A stretch of DNA of 39,032 bases from positions 1 through 39,032 of the IMG/VR virus record IMGVR_UViG_3300023175_001759; one strand, 5' to 3'. Shown here one piece after another: positions 15,274 through 21,978 of the stretch (the stretch's first letter is position 1; each line of letters opens with the position of its first letter). Source of the stretch: a virus. The position numbers were made by a program, and so were the translations under genes. The notes beneath the pieces were generated by a model that had not been told where the DNA came from, ran no database searches, and saw only the letters and a program-made list of their open reading frames with translations.

Positions 15274-15386
15274 TTTACTTTTGCATAATGAGCATCTAAG
15301 TAATCTCTGTAGTCAATTGCATCAAGCACATTATCAAACACTTGTGACACTGTCTTGTCTTTAAAATATCCTACAATTTTAATCAT
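15258..15386 (-). CDS. very small protein (42 residues)
   Basis: ATG at 15386, stop at 15258. The product MIKIVGYFKDKTVSQVFDNV... ends VKWIQQ and shows strand-helix character. It overlaps the next gene upstream by 4 bases (ATGA-type) and the next downstream by 16, which is the spacing of real genes in this cluster. No family recognised. Confidence 0.55.
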   Translation of the reverse strand: MIKIVGYFKDKTVSQVFDNVLDAIDYRDYLDAHYAKVKWIQQ

Positions 15387-15577
15387 TTTCTGTCCTTTAA
15401 GATTTTACTCATTACATCTGATGCTGTATGTGTGAAAAATCTAGGAGCAACACTGTGAATGATAAGTGCAGGCACTAACAGTTGTAATTTCACTGCGGTT
15501 TTTAGTGCTACTGCCATATGTTGTAGACCTGTTTCGCCTACTTCATCTAAGTGTGCTTTACATTGTTTACTAAACAT
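15383..15577 (-). CDS. DUF6356-like small membrane protein
   Basis: A 64-residue protein: MFSKQCKAHLDEVGETGLQH, then MAVALKTAVKLQLLVPALII and HSVAPRFFTHTASDVMSKIL. The pattern (H..EVGETY..HM, a hydrophobic span, H...P..F..TAS) matches, from memory, DUF6356, a small alphaproteobacterial and phage family of unknown role. SD AGAGGA. Confidence 0.6.
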   Translation of the reverse strand: MFSKQCKAHLDEVGETGLQHMAVALKTAVKLQLLVPALIIHSVAPRFFTHTASDVMSKILKDRK

Positions 15578-15631
15578 TATGTTCTGTTTCCTCTTAGTGC
15601 ATTGCGGAGGTAATTCTCTGTGCTAATGCTG

Positions 15632-16063
15632 TCATGGTAGTTCTGCCAACAACTTTTTAAGTTTCTTTTTTGACTTGCCTTTTACTTTCGCATCACGGAT
15701 AGCATCTACACCTTCTTGTGTCAGATCGCCTACAACTACAATGGCAATCATACCCATTGACTTGTGTGGTGTGCATTGATACAAGTAGACACCCGGTGTG
15801 TCAAATGTGTATGCGTATTCTTTTGATAGTTTTGATTTCTTTGGTGCTTCCCAACCATCTGGGCCAGCAATAAATTCTACGTTGTGACCCTTTTGTGTTG
15901 GTAGCCAAGTAATGGTGTCACCAACATCAATAGTCGCAATGTCTTGTGAGTACACCATCTTAGCGCCATCGTCACGTTTGTTCAACATATCAATGGTAAT
16001 GTCTTCTGCGTGGGCAGTACCCATGCCAATAGCAATCAAAATTGCCGCTAGTGTAAATCTCAT
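15632..16063 (-). CDS. pseudoazurin (type 1 copper protein)
   Basis: A 143-residue periplasmic cupredoxin. The signal peptide covers residues 1-19 (GTAHA-E). The mature start matches pseudoazurin: DITIDMLNKRDDGAKMVYSQ, and VGDTITWLPTQKGHNVEFI gives His60. The second copper site YQCTPHKSMGM supplies Cys97, His100 and Met105, all four ligands in the correct spacing (C-x2-H-x4-M). A basic C-terminal helix (KVKGKSKKKLKKLLAEL) follows, also typical. Pseudoazurins carry single electrons from the bc1 complex to periplasmic reductases or oxidases. Expression in infection could keep host electron flow going. SD AAGGAT. It overlaps the next gene by 4 bases. Confidence 0.92.
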   Translation of the reverse strand: MRFTLAAILIAIGMGTAHAEDITIDMLNKRDDGAKMVYSQDIATIDVGDTITWLPTQKGHNVEFIAGPDGWEAPKKSKLSKEYAYTFDTPGVYLYQCTPHKSMGMIAIVVVGDLTQEGVDAIRDAKVKGKSKKKLKKLLAELP

Positions 16064-16281
16064 TTTTTATCCTTTACATTAAGATTTGAAGGAGAATATT
16101 GTTCTCCGTTATAACCTGAACCAGTTGCATTAGGTCCAGTTTCCACGCCCGAGTTGCAAGCAAATACAACAACACATAAAAATAGAGCACTCCACAGTGT
16201 AGCACGTTTACTCCAAAGGATAAATCCATCCATTGCTTCTTCGGCTTGCTTTTGTGCTGCTGCTCTTACATCATCACTCAT
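16060..16281 (-). CDS. small single-span membrane protein
   Basis: The ATG at 16281 (MSDDVRAAAQKQAEEAMDGF) is preferred over a GTG at 16296 because it gives an 8-base overlap with the upstream stop. The protein has 73 residues: a helical start, one membrane span WSALFLCVVVFACNSG (a possible lipoprotein-like Cys), then a polar tail rich in Gly/Asn/Ser. It is translated in line with pseudoazurin, so it may help in the same envelope process. Confidence 0.6.
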   Translation of the reverse strand: MSDDVRAAAQKQAEEAMDGFILWSKRATLWSALFLCVVVFACNSGVETGPNATGSGYNGEQYSPSNLNVKDKK

Positions 16282-16633
16282 GCTCACCACCAACACCTCT
16301 GCTGTTGATTACATTGTCTTTTACAAAACGGTTTACAGTTTGTGGACGCTTGTCTGCTTCGTTCATTGTCACTGCTGTGATAAAAACGCCTGCTATCAAA
16401 CTTACGTGGAATATTGCACTAATGCCAAATGCCATATAACTGCCAATCATAATAGCAAATAATCCACTCCAAATAAATGCTAGGCATTGAAATATCATGT
16501 GTGCAACTCTTGGATCTAGTTTACGCAATGGTGAGTTTTCAATAGTCATAAAACTTGACCACATAAGTCCTAGTTCGCTGCGAAGTGAAGTAATAGTTGT
16601 TGCCCAACCAATGGGCTTTGGTTTCTGATTCAT
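16274..16633 (-). CDS. two-span membrane protein of unknown function
   Basis: A 119-residue protein with two or three membrane segments: about residues 46-70 (MIFQCLAFIWSGLFAIMIGS) and 72-92 (FGISAIFHVSLIAGVFITAV). The N-terminal part (SLRSELGLMWSSFMTIENSP) and C-terminus are soluble. SD GGAGAT. First gene below a sigma70-like promoter and upstream of pseudoazurin. A holin-type role cannot be excluded. Confidence 0.65.
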   Translation of the reverse strand: MNQKPKPIGWATTITSLRSELGLMWSSFMTIENSPLRKLDPRVAHMIFQCLAFIWSGLFAIMIGSYMAFGISAIFHVSLIAGVFITAVTMNEADKRPQTVNRFVKDNVINSRGVGGEHE

Positions 16634-16660
16634 ACTAATCTCCGTGTGTCTATGTAATAA

Positions 16661-16689
16661 TATATAGCATGTTTACAGTGTAATGTCAA
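16661..16689 (-). promoter_or_regulatory. sigma70-like promoter for the pseudoazurin unit
   Basis: TTGACA (16684-16689), 17 bases, TATATA (16661-16666) on the minus strand, 28 bases above the start of the 119-residue membrane protein. Perfect -35; the -10 is 4/6 (TATATT two bases on is an alternative). Confidence 0.6.
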
Positions 16690-16718
16690 CCTGACTAGGG
16701 TGTGTTAAATTGTAGCAG

Positions 16719-17069
16719 TTATTCTATATTACGAACTTGCTTTCCACTTTGACACATTTTAACACATAGAGGAGGAGGATTATCACTATTCCATGATTTT
16801 TTACAACAATGATTTTGGTAGTAATCATGATTTACAATATCATATAAATCATGGTAATTTAAGTTGTTCCAATTAGGATCTTGCTCGAAAGCCTTGTTCA
16901 ATGCTTCGTCGGACATTAAAGTGTTATCTTTATCTTTAGGATGTTTATAACTTTCTACCAGGTAATGACAACAAGGCCATAGTTTTCCATCAATATTAAT
17001 TTCCCAATCACGTTGTATATCATCTTCATATTCGTCATAGGTATGGCAATCTATATTATACATATCCAT
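16719..17069 (-). CDS. SPASM-like Cys-rich protein, probable C-terminal half of a radical SAM enzyme
   Basis: A 116-residue protein. INIDGKLWPCCHYL matches the auxiliary iron-sulfur motif of SPASM domains (DG.v.pCC), and further Cys lie in YYQNHCCKKSWNSDNPPPLC followed by KMC. SPASM domains normally form the C-terminal part of radical SAM maturases. Here the frame starts 14 bases inside the upstream radical SAM gene in a shifted frame, at ATGGATATG. Together the two would make about 340 residues, the usual size of a single enzyme. They could be made as two chains, by frameshifting, or be a broken gene. Confidence 0.7.
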   Translation of the reverse strand: MDMYNIDCHTYDEYEDDIQRDWEINIDGKLWPCCHYLVESYKHPKDKDNTLMSDEALNKAFEQDPNWNNLNYHDLYDIVNHDYYQNHCCKKSWNSDNPPPLCVKMCQSGKQVRNIE

Positions 17070-17733
17070 ATTCCTCTAATAATGATGTTGCTTCGTCTAT
17101 TATTAATTCATCACATAACCCTTCGGCAGGATTATCTGTCCTAGTAATTTTGAAAACTAGTTGCTTTTTTTCAAGCTTTAGGTCTTTAGCAATGTTGACT
17201 ACTTCTGGTATTGCTTTGTAGTTCCAATTAAAAAGAATATAATGCCATTCTATCCTGCCGCCGTTTTCATGAAATGCAATCATGTTATCCCATGCTTGTT
17301 GGAACTTTACACCTTTTCTGTATTTCCAATTCATTTCATGATTTATTCCATCAATTCCAAATGCAATAGTTAGATTTCTATTCTTTTTTGCCTGTGCTGC
17401 ATACCATTCCGGTCGGCGTATCCCTCCGTTTGTATTAATTAGAACACCATTTATTAAATTATAGTCAAAAGCAATATCTAAAATTTCGTCTATACGAGGA
17501 TGCATCATAGGATCGCCTAACTCTCCGCATAGTTGTAAATGGCCAAACTGTTGCCATTTATTATAGCCACTGTCTAAAAATTTTTTAAAGTTAGATGGGT
17601 CCATGTGAAATTGATTTTTTGTAATCCAATCAGAAGGAGTACCGTCTTCTTCATTTCTTTGACAGCCTACACAGAAGGCTTGACAATAACTAGAAATAGT
17701 TATATCAAAAGCATTAATTTGTTTTTTTATCAT
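17056..17733 (-). CDS. radical SAM protein (N-terminal catalytic half)
   Basis: A 225-residue protein. SYCQAFCVGCQR gives the C-x3-C-x2-C cluster (Cys17, Cys21, Cys24) that binds the 4Fe-4S and S-adenosylmethionine. LCGELGDPMMHPRIDEIL is the family GGEP-like strand, and LINTNGG and AFGIDGINHEMN continue the partial TIM barrel. The substrate is unknown; relatives act on peptides or in tRNA or cofactor work. The catalytic half ends EEYGYV where the SPASM-like frame begins. Its ATG follows the tmRNA coding piece with no visible SD. Confidence 0.82.
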   Translation of the reverse strand: MIKKQINAFDITISSYCQAFCVGCQRNEEDGTPSDWITKNQFHMDPSNFKKFLDSGYNKWQQFGHLQLCGELGDPMMHPRIDEILDIAFDYNLINGVLINTNGGIRRPEWYAAQAKKNRNLTIAFGIDGINHEMNWKYRKGVKFQQAWDNMIAFHENGGRIEWHYILFNWNYKAIPEVVNIAKDLKLEKKQLVFKITRTDNPAEGLCDELIIDEATSLLEEYGYV

Positions 17734-17734
17734 T

Positions 17735-17962
17735 AAGCATACTATAAGTTATGGCACTTCTGTTGCTAGGCAGTACCCGCCCCCTTAATTATGCTGCTAG
17801 AGCGTAACCAGAAGGTGCAAAGTTATCGTTTGCAGTTGTGTTTTGTAAACTTGCCTACCTGTCGAAACCTGTTTCGCCCCCATCATAAAAACTCTGTGTC
17901 AAAGTGTTTATGGTGGAGGCGCCCGGTACCGCCCCGGGGTCCAAATACGCTTTGTAACGCCT
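17735..17962 (-). ncRNA. ssrA: two-piece (permuted) tmRNA
   Basis: On the minus strand the acceptor piece comes first and ends in encoded CCA at 17911; about 29 bases later the coding piece begins GGGGGCG at 17881. GGGGGCG pairs with CGCCTCC as a 7-bp acceptor stem with a G3-U70 wobble, the alanine identity element. GAAACAGGTTTCGACAGG is the tRNA-like 5' domain. The tag frame (17833 to 17789) reads ANDNFAPSGYALAA then TAA. Downstream CAGAAGTGC can pair with GCACCTTCTG in the tag region. The order acceptor-then-coding is that of alphaproteobacterial permuted ssrA. The outer ends (about 17962 and 17735-17745) are estimates. tmRNA rescues stalled ribosomes and tags the product for Clp proteolysis. 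Confidence 0.93.
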
Positions 17963-17967
17963 ACCTT

Positions 17968-18537
17968 TTATTTATACAGTCTATATTTGATAGTGTCAAC
18001 CACTCTTTTACTTAAAACAATTTCGTAATGGTTTCTATCAATTGTTGTGTATTCTACATCGCCTCTGCAAGTCATTGAATGTCGTGTAACAATACCATCA
18101 TTCTTTCCTGATAACCAAGGAACATCACCTGTTGTAGTAACAATTTGTAACCAAGGAACTTTTATTGAAAGTTTTCTACTGCCTTTTATAAATGCACTGT
18201 GTGGCGTGATATCTCTAAATAATTGATATCCTGGATTTAGTAAACCACCCCAAGTTGCTATCTCGCTGCCATTGAACGGTGTAGCAAGACTTACAACGCC
18301 TTTAATATCAAATTCATTTTGCAAGTAAGTTGCATATACTCCGCCTAAACTATGCGCAATGATACTAAAAGGCCCCTTGTTTTCCCTAATGATTTGTTTC
18401 ATTTCTTGTAGATTTTCTTCAGCAGTTGTTTCTTTATCGTAATTCAGAAAAATAGGATCTTTTACTTTTATTTCTTTTTGAATAAAAGCAAAACTTCTTT
18501 CGCTTGCTGTAGCGCCATGTATGAAAATTGTATTCAT
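17968..18537 (-). CDS. lipase-like alpha/beta hydrolase
   Basis: A 189-residue protein. It opens with the oxyanion strand TIFIHGATASERSFAFI. The nucleophile elbow is FSIIAHSLGGVYATYL with Ser63; NDGIV supplies Asp147 and RNHYEIVLS His170, a full triad. ATPFNGSEIATWGGL is typical of lipase and PGAP1-like members. No signal peptide, so it is cytoplasmic. It could cut host lipids or an ester linkage. Its stop codon abuts the tmRNA late promoter. Confidence 0.8.
   Translation of the reverse strand: MNTIFIHGATASERSFAFIQKEIKVKDPIFLNYDKETTAEENLQEMKQIIRENKGPFSIIAHSLGGVYATYLQNEFDIKGVVSLATPFNGSEIATWGGLLNPGYQLFRDITPHSAFIKGSRKLSIKVPWLQIVTTTGDVPWLSGKNDGIVTRHSMTCRGDVEYTTIDRNHYEIVLSKRVVDTIKYRLYK
17969..17976 (-). 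promoter_or_regulatory. T4-type late promoter for the tmRNA
   Basis: Exact TATAAATA on the minus strand, one base beyond the stop of the hydrolase gene. Transcription would begin close to the expected 5' end of the acceptor piece. Confidence 0.7.
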
Positions 18538-18544
18538 ATATTAT

Positions 18545-19045
18545 TTATAGTGGTTTTTTGCAAACCATTATTATTAATGTACGTCTTTGCTCTATACAAT
18601 CGATAGCATCAAAGTCGTGCCAAGTTTGCTCGCCTCTAAAGAATGCTGTACCACCATTTTTTATATAGGGATTTTGATGAGAAAACTCTGTTTTATTTTT
18701 ATAGATTTTTGTACCTGTGCCTGTGTCTGCTAAACCTAAAACAAAAGTAAAAATCTTTTTAGGATTGTCTGTATGAACTTTATTGTACTGCCAGTCTATA
18801 TCAATATTATCAAATTGTAATTCTAGGTAGTGTCTAGCAAAGTCATACTTTATTATATCAGACAAATCTGCCATAGGTTCTTCTAGCAAATCATGCCACT
18901 TGCCTTCTTTAAAAGGATGCATTGTACGTGCTTCATATCGAGGTAAGTTTTTACTATACTCATTAAATTCATCAAACACATCTTGAGGTAAAAAATTATG
19001 TATGAGATATTGTGTATAAGGGTCTTGTATTTTCTCTACGATCAT
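18545..19045 (-). CDS. 2-oxoglutarate/Fe(II) oxygenase-like protein
   Basis: A 166-residue protein. NKVHTDNPKKIFTFVLGLAD gives H-x-D (His91, Asp93) and a hydrophobic strand; GGTAFFRGEQTWHDFDAIDC gives His143; and QRRTLIIMV supplies an Arg (154) for 2-oxoglutarate. This is the double-stranded beta-helix dioxygenase pattern. It overlaps the next oxygenase-like gene by 4 bases, so the two may act together. Substrate unknown. Confidence 0.7.
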   Translation of the reverse strand: MIVEKIQDPYTQYLIHNFLPQDVFDEFNEYSKNLPRYEARTMHPFKEGKWHDLLEEPMADLSDIIKYDFARHYLELQFDNIDIDWQYNKVHTDNPKKIFTFVLGLADTGTGTKIYKNKTEFSHQNPYIKNGGTAFFRGEQTWHDFDAIDCIEQRRTLIIMVCKKPL

Positions 19046-19581
19046 ACAAGCACACTTTCATCTTGCCAATTATCATTTACATAATTTACAATTATGCTGA
19101 CTCTATCATCTTCCAGAGGATCTAATTTATGCGGTTCATTACCAGTGTTTACAAAAAACCAACCACTGCCTCTTGTAGCTCTTGTTTTTATATTGTTAAA
19201 AGTTGTACTGGTTTCTTGATAATTTAAATATAATTGCAATGTAAAAGTTTTAGCATCGTCGTCGCAGTGATCTTCTAACCAACTGCCTTTAAGATCTTTA
19301 CAAAGTTCAATTCTCAATCTATCAGTTGTATAATCTTTACCTACAGTTTCGCCAAACATTTTTCTTGTTTCGTATGAATCAAAAAACTCTATTACATCCC
19401 AAAAACAAGGATGTTCATAATGATGCATCCAATGCCTTACATTTTTATCTGTGCGTTTACCATTCAACGATCCCCAGGAAAGCACTTCAGATTCGTTGAT
19501 AATGCATCTTATAAGATCATCACTTATAAGGTTTTTAAACTGCCAAATTGTGTAACCTACATTAACTGTGTTTAATATCAA
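19042..19581 (-). CDS. 2-oxoglutarate/Fe(II) oxygenase-like protein
   Basis: A 179-residue protein. WLEDHCDDDAKTFTLQLYLN contains H-x-D (His105, Asp107); SGWFFVNTGNEPHKLDPLED has His151; and DDRVSIIVNYV contributes Arg160. The same fold is expected as in the previous gene but the sequences are distant. It overlaps the next gene upstream by 20 bases. Confidence 0.7.
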   Translation of the reverse strand: MILNTVNVGYTIWQFKNLISDDLIRCIINESEVLSWGSLNGKRTDKNVRHWMHHYEHPCFWDVIEFFDSYETRKMFGETVGKDYTTDRLRIELCKDLKGSWLEDHCDDDAKTFTLQLYLNYQETSTTFNNIKTRATRGSGWFFVNTGNEPHKLDPLEDDRVSIIVNYVNDNWQDESVLV

Positions 19582-20302
19582 TTACTACTCTCCATTCTGT
19601 TCTAAATTTTTGATATATCAATTGATTATCAACATACACTCTTCCTTTTACAACCTTAAATTCTTTTGGAGGATGGTAAAGTGTAGGATCGCCTAGTTCT
19701 TGAGGCCAATCTTCTATTACTTCTTGAATATAACAAAGTCTATCTTTTGTAACCTTTTGTATTCCTCGCGGACACTTTTCGGCAAGATTATCAAAACATA
19801 CATAGTTTAAACCTTTGACACTGAATTCATGTTCCTTAGGGTTACAAAATTTAATGTGCGGAAAACGTTGTTGGATATCTCCTTTGTAGTCTGTAAAAAT
19901 AGTGTACACAGGATAGGGATATACTCTTTGAAAATATAATCTACTATTACCAGGATGACACGCTACTTTCTTGCCAAAGTAGTGTATACACATCGGATGT
20001 GTAATCTTTCCGCCTTTGGCAATATCTTTTCCTATTACTGAAATTGTGTTTGACTTTTCTAGTAAGTCAGCATTGGCTCTAGGATGGTTAGACAGAAATT
20101 TAGGTCCACAACGTTTTGTCATATCACTTACTATTTCTTCTATGTCATCTGAAATGCCACTGTATGGTTTATTTCTAACAAGTCCTACATCTTCAAGCGT
20201 TGATTTTGCTACGTAGGTTTTAGTACCACAGAAATTATCAAAGTCTGTAAATAGTTCTACTAGTTGGTCATATGATTTTAATTTTACGTGTTCATTCAAC
20301 AT
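19562..20302 (-). CDS. phage protein of unknown function
   Basis: A 246-residue soluble protein that I do not recognise. Notable stretches are THPMCIHYFGKKVACHPGNS, RLYFQRVYPYPVYTIFTDYK and NYVCFDNLAEKCPRGIQKVT, with many His, Cys and aromatic residues. The His/Cys set could hold a metal. It overlaps the oxygenase-like gene by 20 bases and the gene before it by 11. Confidence 0.65.
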   Translation of the reverse strand: MLNEHVKLKSYDQLVELFTDFDNFCGTKTYVAKSTLEDVGLVRNKPYSGISDDIEEIVSDMTKRCGPKFLSNHPRANADLLEKSNTISVIGKDIAKGGKITHPMCIHYFGKKVACHPGNSRLYFQRVYPYPVYTIFTDYKGDIQQRFPHIKFCNPKEHEFSVKGLNYVCFDNLAEKCPRGIQKVTKDRLCYIQEVIEDWPQELGDPTLYHPPKEFKVVKGRVYVDNQLIYQKFRTEWRVVIDIKHS

Positions 20303-20618
20303 GACTCTGGACCGTTATATCTAACACTTGTTGTAAACTCATTCCTCGATATTGAGGATTTAATTTTACAACGGCCCCCGGTTCTTCATCTTCATCTCGT
20401 TTATGTAAACCAAAATAAATGGTTAAGTCATCTTCATCAATATCTTCTTGTCTTTTATCTGCTGCCCAAAGTGCTGACATTAGAAGTAAAGATACAGTTA
20501 AAGGTTTTTCATCAATTTTTCGTTTGGTAATATACTCAATGACATTACGTCTTACTTGAGTATAGTAATTGGCTCTTGCTGCCAAATCATTTAGGTATTT
20601 TACGTTTTCTCTATCCAT
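20292..20618 (-). CDS. phage protein of unknown function
   Basis: A 108-residue mostly helical protein (MDRENVKYLNDLAARANYYT, then PLTVSLLLMSALWAADKRQE), with an acidic middle. No known domain. It overlaps the upstream gene by 8 bases. Confidence 0.65.
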   Translation of the reverse strand: MDRENVKYLNDLAARANYYTQVRRNVIEYITKRKIDEKPLTVSLLLMSALWAADKRQEDIDEDDLTIYFGLHKRDEDEEPGAVVKLNPQYRGMSLQQVLDITVQSHVE

Positions 20619-20889
20619 TTTTTACCAGCGGAGAATCAGGATGGAACCAGTACAGAAGACTACCGCCAGCTTCTAATTGTTTCAATAGATCGTCAGTTCT
20701 GTAAAACGTAGGAGTGTGTCCGTGCATGTGTACTTCCCAATTATCACTACCGCCTTCGTTAAACACATAACCAGGCTTAGATCTTCTGAATCGGATAAAT
20801 TTATAATCTAAAGTTTCCCCATCATATTCTGTAGGGTGTACATTATACTCTGCTAATAATAGCAATCTTAAATCTTCTACGGTATCCAT
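20611..20889 (-). CDS. small phage protein of unknown function
   Basis: A 92-residue protein with helical N-terminus and aromatic-rich strands (WEVHMHGHTPTFYRTDDLL, SLLYWFHPDSP). No known domain. SD TAGGAG, with a late-type AATAAATA 17 bases above. Confidence 0.65.
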   Translation of the reverse strand: MDTVEDLRLLLLAEYNVHPTEYDGETLDYKFIRFRRSKPGYVFNEGGSDNWEVHMHGHTPTFYRTDDLLKQLEAGGSLLYWFHPDSPLVKNG

Positions 20890-20905
20890 TTATATCTCCT
20901 ACATG

Positions 20906-20913
20906 TATTTATT
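20906..20913 (-). promoter_or_regulatory. late promoter variant AATAAATA
   Basis: AATAAATA on the minus strand, 16 bases above the 92-residue gene and overlapping the stop codon of the 59-residue gene. Confidence 0.4.
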
Positions 20914-21091
20914 ACATTTCCATTTTCTTATCTTGGATTTGTTTACGTCTTTGAGGTATAAGAGCCTTTAATTCATTTAATGCTTGCCGTGCTCTGACAG
21001 CACTGACTTTAACGCCTTCGTGTTCAAATTTTTCTGATTCTCTAATATAGGTTGTGAATAGGGCTTTTAGTTCATCATGTAAGTCAGTCAT
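20912..21091 (-). CDS. small helical phage protein (59 residues)
   Basis: ATG at 21091, TAA ending at 20912. The product starts MTDLHDELKALFTTYIRESE, continues VKVSAVRARQALNELKALIP and ends with QRRKQIQDKKMEM. Such a strongly helical, basic-ended protein resembles small conserved T4-like phage proteins. It lies between the PAAR gene (13 bases) and the 92-residue gene. Confidence 0.65.
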   Translation of the reverse strand: MTDLHDELKALFTTYIRESEKFEHEGVKVSAVRARQALNELKALIPQRRKQIQDKKMEM

Positions 21092-21104
21092 TAATCACCA
21101 CTTA

Positions 21105-21437
21105 TTATTCTGCGTATACAGTTGAAGCCGAACTTGTGATTTTTCCGCCGCTGCAATTTACAGTTTCGTTAATTCTTGTTACTAGTGCGCCTTCAGCATA
21201 AACAGTGCCGTTTGCAGTTGAAACAGAACCTGTGTGAGGCAAACACACAATTGTTGTTCCACCCATGCCATCTGGTACCGGAGTTGGAACATCGTGCGAA
21301 ACGGTTGGATCACCTTTTCTGGCTATAAGTAATCCCTCAGCGTAAACAGTACTTTGACTTACGTTGAGTGTAGTCGTAGTGTCGCAAGAATGACCTGTTG
21401 TACAAGTATCTGTTTTTCTTGCAACCAATGTCGTCAT
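21105..21437 (-). CDS. PAAR-like baseplate spike tip protein
   Basis: A 110-residue protein made of PAAR-type repeats: LVARKTDTCTTGHSCDTTTT, GLLIARKGDPTVSHDVPTPV, then ALVTRINETVNC. The repeated A.GD....H pattern and Cys/His residues that could hold one metal ion fit the sharp tip of a contractile tail spike (T4 gp5.4 role). It should be part of the virion. One-base overlap with the following gene. Confidence 0.8.
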   Translation of the reverse strand: MTTLVARKTDTCTTGHSCDTTTTLNVSQSTVYAEGLLIARKGDPTVSHDVPTPVPDGMGGTTIVCLPHTGSVSTANGTVYAEGALVTRINETVNCSGGKITSSASTVYAE

Positions 21438-21727
21438 TATACCATTTGTACTCCGGTTGTACTTGTAATATACTGCTTGGCCATTTCTGTATCAGTTTTG
21501 GCAACAAACAGAATACTATGTTTATTTAACCTAATATCTGCACCTTGAGGTACAGTGAAAGCATATGGACCTAGTCCAATACCTTGTTGTGTTGCCATTA
21601 GAGCAAGAGGTTTTTGAATTGTAAGTGTTGTATCATTTTCTTCTACAAAACGTCCGACAATTTCATCACCGCTAGTAATTTTTACAGTAATAGTGTCGTG
21701 TTTTTTATATGGTGCTTCAATTAACAT
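21437..21727 (-). CDS. small phage protein, possibly Sm-like fold
   Basis: A 96-residue protein. HDTITVKITSGDEIVGRFVE with DTTLTIQKPLALM resembles the first strands of Sm/Hfq-like barrels (KI..G..v.G......d..i.l), but this is a weak pattern. It lies between the PAAR and glutaredoxin genes with one-base overlaps on both sides. Confidence 0.65.
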   Translation of the reverse strand: MLIEAPYKKHDTITVKITSGDEIVGRFVEENDTTLTIQKPLALMATQQGIGLGPYAFTVPQGADIRLNKHSILFVAKTDTEMAKQYITSTTGVQMV

Positions 21728-21978
21728 TATAATGTGTATCCTGTTCCGTTATAGCCTGTGTCTTCAATATATTTTACAAATTGCTCGTAGCCTCCTACTT
21801 TAAGGCCGTTTACAACAATCTGTGGAAATGTACGTGCTTCTGGAAACTCTGTTAGAACTTCTTCTCTATCAAAGTCTTTACCCAGTTCTCTGTATTCAAA
21901 CATATAATTGTATTTTTCGCATATTGCCTTTGCTTTTAAGCATGATGGACATGCTGGTTTACCCCAAATGTATATCAT
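21727..21978 (-). CDS. glutaredoxin
   Basis: An 83-residue thioredoxin-fold protein. The active site is CPSC (Cys10, Cys13) after YIWGKPA, followed by the cis-Pro turn TFPQIVVNG and KVGGYEQFVKYI (the GG.d motif). Usual glutaredoxin length. It overlaps nrdB by 4 bases and would supply electrons to the ribonucleotide reductase. Confidence 0.92.
   Translation of the reverse strand: MIYIWGKPACPSCLKAKAICEKYNYMFEYRELGKDFDREEVLTEFPEARTFPQIVVNGLKVGGYEQFVKYIEDTGYNGTGYTL

Noticed and set aside
15578-15631. Short frame ending ENYLRNALRGNRT between pseudoazurin and the DUF6356-like gene
   Set aside because: It looks protein-like but has no usable start codon of its own.
17735-17976. Glutamine (glnA-type) riboswitch controlling the tmRNA
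   Set aside because: I recall one in a related phage, but here the acceptor piece starts only a few bases after the upstream gene and no conserved aptamer core was seen.
18542-18549. Exact TATAAATA on the minus strand before the lipase-like gene
   Set aside because: It ends five bases from the ATG and lies at the stop of the preceding gene, so a chance AT-rich match is more likely than a promoter.
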